Assembly: GCA_001751155.1 (NCBI GenBank)
Contig: MAXR01000199.1
Coordinates: 1-6,105 of the forward strand
Length of the DNA stretch: 6,105 nucleotides
Reading direction: 5' to 3'
From: Desulfuromonadales bacterium C00003068
GTDB taxonomy: Bacteria; Desulfobacterota; Desulfuromonadia; Desulfuromonadales; Desulfuromonadaceae
In this document: positions 4,569 through 6,105 of the stretch, in pieces
Layout: each line of letters starts with the position of its first letter
How positions within the stretch are numbered: the first letter of the stretch is position 1
The notes under the pieces: model-generated
Told to the model about the DNA's origin: nothing
The model's database searches: none
The model's input: only the letters and a program-made list of their open reading frames with translations
Position numbers and translations under genes: made by a program

Positions 4569-5687
4569 ATGTTTAAGTTCGACCTTTTGCATACCGATAA
4601 AAACACCCAAGCTCGACGTGGTCGTATCCATACACCTCATGGCACGATTGAAACGCCAATTTTCATGCCGGTAGGGACCCACGGAGCTCTAAAAGCCTTA
4701 ACGCCTGCTCAGGTTGAAGACACGGGAGCACAAATCATTCTGTCTAACACCTACCATCTGCATCTGAAGCCTGGCGAAGCGTTGGTTAAGAAAGCGGGCG
4801 GACTACACAAATTCATGAACTGGGACAAGCCAATATTGACCGACAGTGGTGGATTCCAAGTGTTTTCACTGCCAAAGAAAAAGATCACTGAAACAGGAGT
4901 GTTTTTCCGCCACGAACAAAATGGTGATGAAATTTTTCTCGGCCCTAAAGAAGCGATGAATATCCAAAATACGTTAGGCGCTGACATTATCATGGCCTTT
5001 GATGAATGTATCCCCTACCCATCAACTCATGATTATTCAAAAAAGTCAGTACAGAAAACGTTGCGCTGGGCAGAGTCCTGCCTTGAACACCACGCGCGTA
5101 AAGATCAAGCACTGTTTGCCATCGTTCAGGGAAGTGTTTATGAGGACCTGCGTCGCGAATGTGCTGAACAGCTTACGGCAATGGATTTCCCCGGTTATGC
5201 CATTGGCGGTGTCAGCGTCGGTGAAGGTTTAGAACTGCTCAAAAAAGTGGTTGATTATACCGCACCGTTTTTACCCGTCGACAAACCACGTTACCTCATG
5301 GGCGTTGGCCTACCTGAAGACATTTTAGAGAGTATTGATCGTGGGATGGATATGTTTGATTGTGTTATCCCAACTCGTTATGCTCGCAGCGCTACACTCT
5401 TTACCTCACGCGGCAAACTGCGCTTAACCAATCGAAACTATCGCCGCGATTTCTATCCCGTTGATCCAGCGTGTGATTGTTACTGCTGTCGTAATTTCAG
5501 CCGAGCTTACCTACACCATCTCTTTAACGCCAACGAGATTCTATCGGCAACTTTGGCTGCAATCCATAATGTTCATTTTTACCTGAACATGGTTGCTGGT
5601 GCTCGTAAGGCGATTGAACAAGACCAATATGCAGAATACAAACAAAATTTTCTCGAAGAGTATGGTTTTTTCAACAATAAGAAATAA
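4569..5687 (+). CDS. tgt: tRNA-guanine transglycosylase (queuine tRNA-ribosyltransferase)
   Basis: 372 residues, the normal bacterial length. The enzyme exchanges guanine at wobble position 34 of tRNAs for Asp, Asn, His and Tyr with preQ1, the base-exchange step of queuosine synthesis, in the cytoplasm. Catalytic residues are present: Asp92 in TDSGGFQ (91-97) and the nucleophile Asp264 in DMFDCVIPTR (261-270). Substrate-binding elements are FDEC (144-147), VQG (186-188) and GGVSVGE (213-219). The structural zinc site is complete, with Cys302, Cys304, Cys307 and His333. The TIM-barrel is intact, with no frameshift. The start MFKFDLL fits the family N-terminus although the Shine-Dalgarno is weak (GAAAAG, well upstream). 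The queA, yajC or secD neighbours common elsewhere are not in view. A helical-repeat gene follows after 29 bp, probably in the same operon. The Cas6-like gene is divergent from it. Confidence 0.98.
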   Translation: MFKFDLLHTDKNTQARRGRIHTPHGTIETPIFMPVGTHGALKALTPAQVEDTGAQIILSNTYHLHLKPGEALVKKAGGLHKFMNWDKPILTDSGGFQVFSLPKKKITETGVFFRHEQNGDEIFLGPKEAMNIQNTLGADIIMAFDECIPYPSTHDYSKKSVQKTLRWAESCLEHHARKDQALFAIVQGSVYEDLRRECAEQLTAMDFPGYAIGGVSVGEGLELLKKVVDYTAPFLPVDKPRYLMGVGLPEDILESIDRGMDMFDCVIPTRYARSATLFTSRGKLRLTNRNYRRDFYPVDPACDCYCCRNFSRAYLHHLFNANEILSATLAAIHNVHFYLNMVAGARKAIEQDQYAEYKQNFLEEYGFFNNKK

Positions 5688-5716
5688 CGAGTATCGCTGA
5701 AATTTGAGGAGAATTC

Positions 5717-6105
5717 ATGTCATCGTCAACGCTTGATACAGACCTAGTTCAACGTCTGAAACAGGCGTTGACGACTGAAAGTGATGGACTAAAAACCGTT
5801 TTAAATGACTCCGCTGCCGAAGTGCTGCATGCTGCGCTGAAGAATATTTCACTGACCGAAGAGCATCTACTCCTACTGCTCAAACGACAAGACCTCTGTT
5901 CGGATATTTTAAAAGCAATCAGTAAACATAGATTAGGTCAAAGCCACCAAGTTACCGTATCAATTATCCGTAATTCAGCTCTACCACCGTCCCTAGCAAA
6001 ACAACTCATGGCCAAGCTGCGTCTATTTGAGCTCCTCAACCTGTGTATTCTCCCCGGTCAATCCTCAGATATTCGCGTAGCGGCTGAGCATTCAATTTGT
6101 CAACG
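5717..6105 (+). CDS. Hypothetical helical (HEAT-like) repeat protein, 5' part
   Basis: The first 129 residues are visible and the gene continues past the right edge. The start is well supported by GAGGAG (5706-5711), 5 nt before the ATG. The sequence is leucine-rich and wholly helical, with no signal peptide or membrane segment. Recognisable pieces are LLLLLKRQDLCSDILKAISKHR (51-72), then VTVSIIRNSALPPSLAKQLMAKLRLFELLNL (79-109), then SSDIRVAAEHSI (116-127). The spacing of N-x-x-h-P-x-x-x-A-x-x-L-h-x-x-L-x-h-x-x-L-h resembles HEAT-like repeat proteins that, from memory, are common conserved hypotheticals in Geobacter and Desulfuromonas. It is separated from tgt by only 29 bp with no terminator, suggesting one transcript. 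The function is unknown; such repeats usually mediate protein-protein contacts. Confidence 0.8.
   Translation, partial: MSSSTLDTDLVQRLKQALTTESDGLKTVLNDSAAEVLHAALKNISLTEEHLLLLLKRQDLCSDILKAISKHRLGQSHQVTVSIIRNSALPPSLAKQLMAKLRLFELLNLCILPGQSSDIRVAAEHSICQ

Overview
The window looks like chromosomal DNA of a moderately AT-rich Gram-negative bacterium. The closest fit is the Desulfuromonadales (Desulfuromonas/Pelobacter/Geobacter relatives). This is inferred from family resemblance: the partial gene at the right end, the 958-1641 protein and the palindromic element at 786-935 all resemble, from memory, sequences of that group. No search was possible.

Layout. (1) 1-682, minus: 5' part of a PUA-domain RlmI-type 23S rRNA methyltransferase gene, running off the left edge. 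(2) 683-957: divergent intergenic region with a candidate minus-strand promoter over a TTGTC/GACAA palindrome, then a 127-150 bp imperfect palindromic (MITE/REP-like) element ending just before the Shine-Dalgarno sequence of the next gene. (3) 958-2342, plus: a conserved hypothetical helical protein and a Crp/Fnr-family regulator in an apparent operon, followed by a tiny ORF with a signal peptide that runs through a strong bidirectional terminator (2491-2527). (4) 2551-4420, minus: in transcription order, a Cas6/RAMP-type protein with no CRISPR array or other cas gene visible, a zinc-ribbon protein, and a small membrane-anchored winged-helix protein with a 15-bp-unit tandem repeat encoding AEEVV pentapeptides. 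(5) 4569-6105, plus: tgt (tRNA-guanine transglycosylase, queuosine pathway), then the start of a helical-repeat hypothetical gene probably in the same operon.

How the genes relate. RlmI-type methyltransferase and Tgt are housekeeping RNA-modification enzymes. Between them sits accessory-looking material. Three compact genes share a strand (RNA-binding RAMP, zinc ribbon, membrane wHTH), but the gaps of 89 and 134 bp and the candidate internal promoters mean they need not be one operon. The most notable points are the solitary Cas6-family gene with altered residues in its glycine-rich loop, the membrane-anchored wHTH protein with an expandable acidic linker, the hairpin element in the leader of the hypothetical/Crp operon, and the small ORF whose stop codon lies beyond its own terminator.
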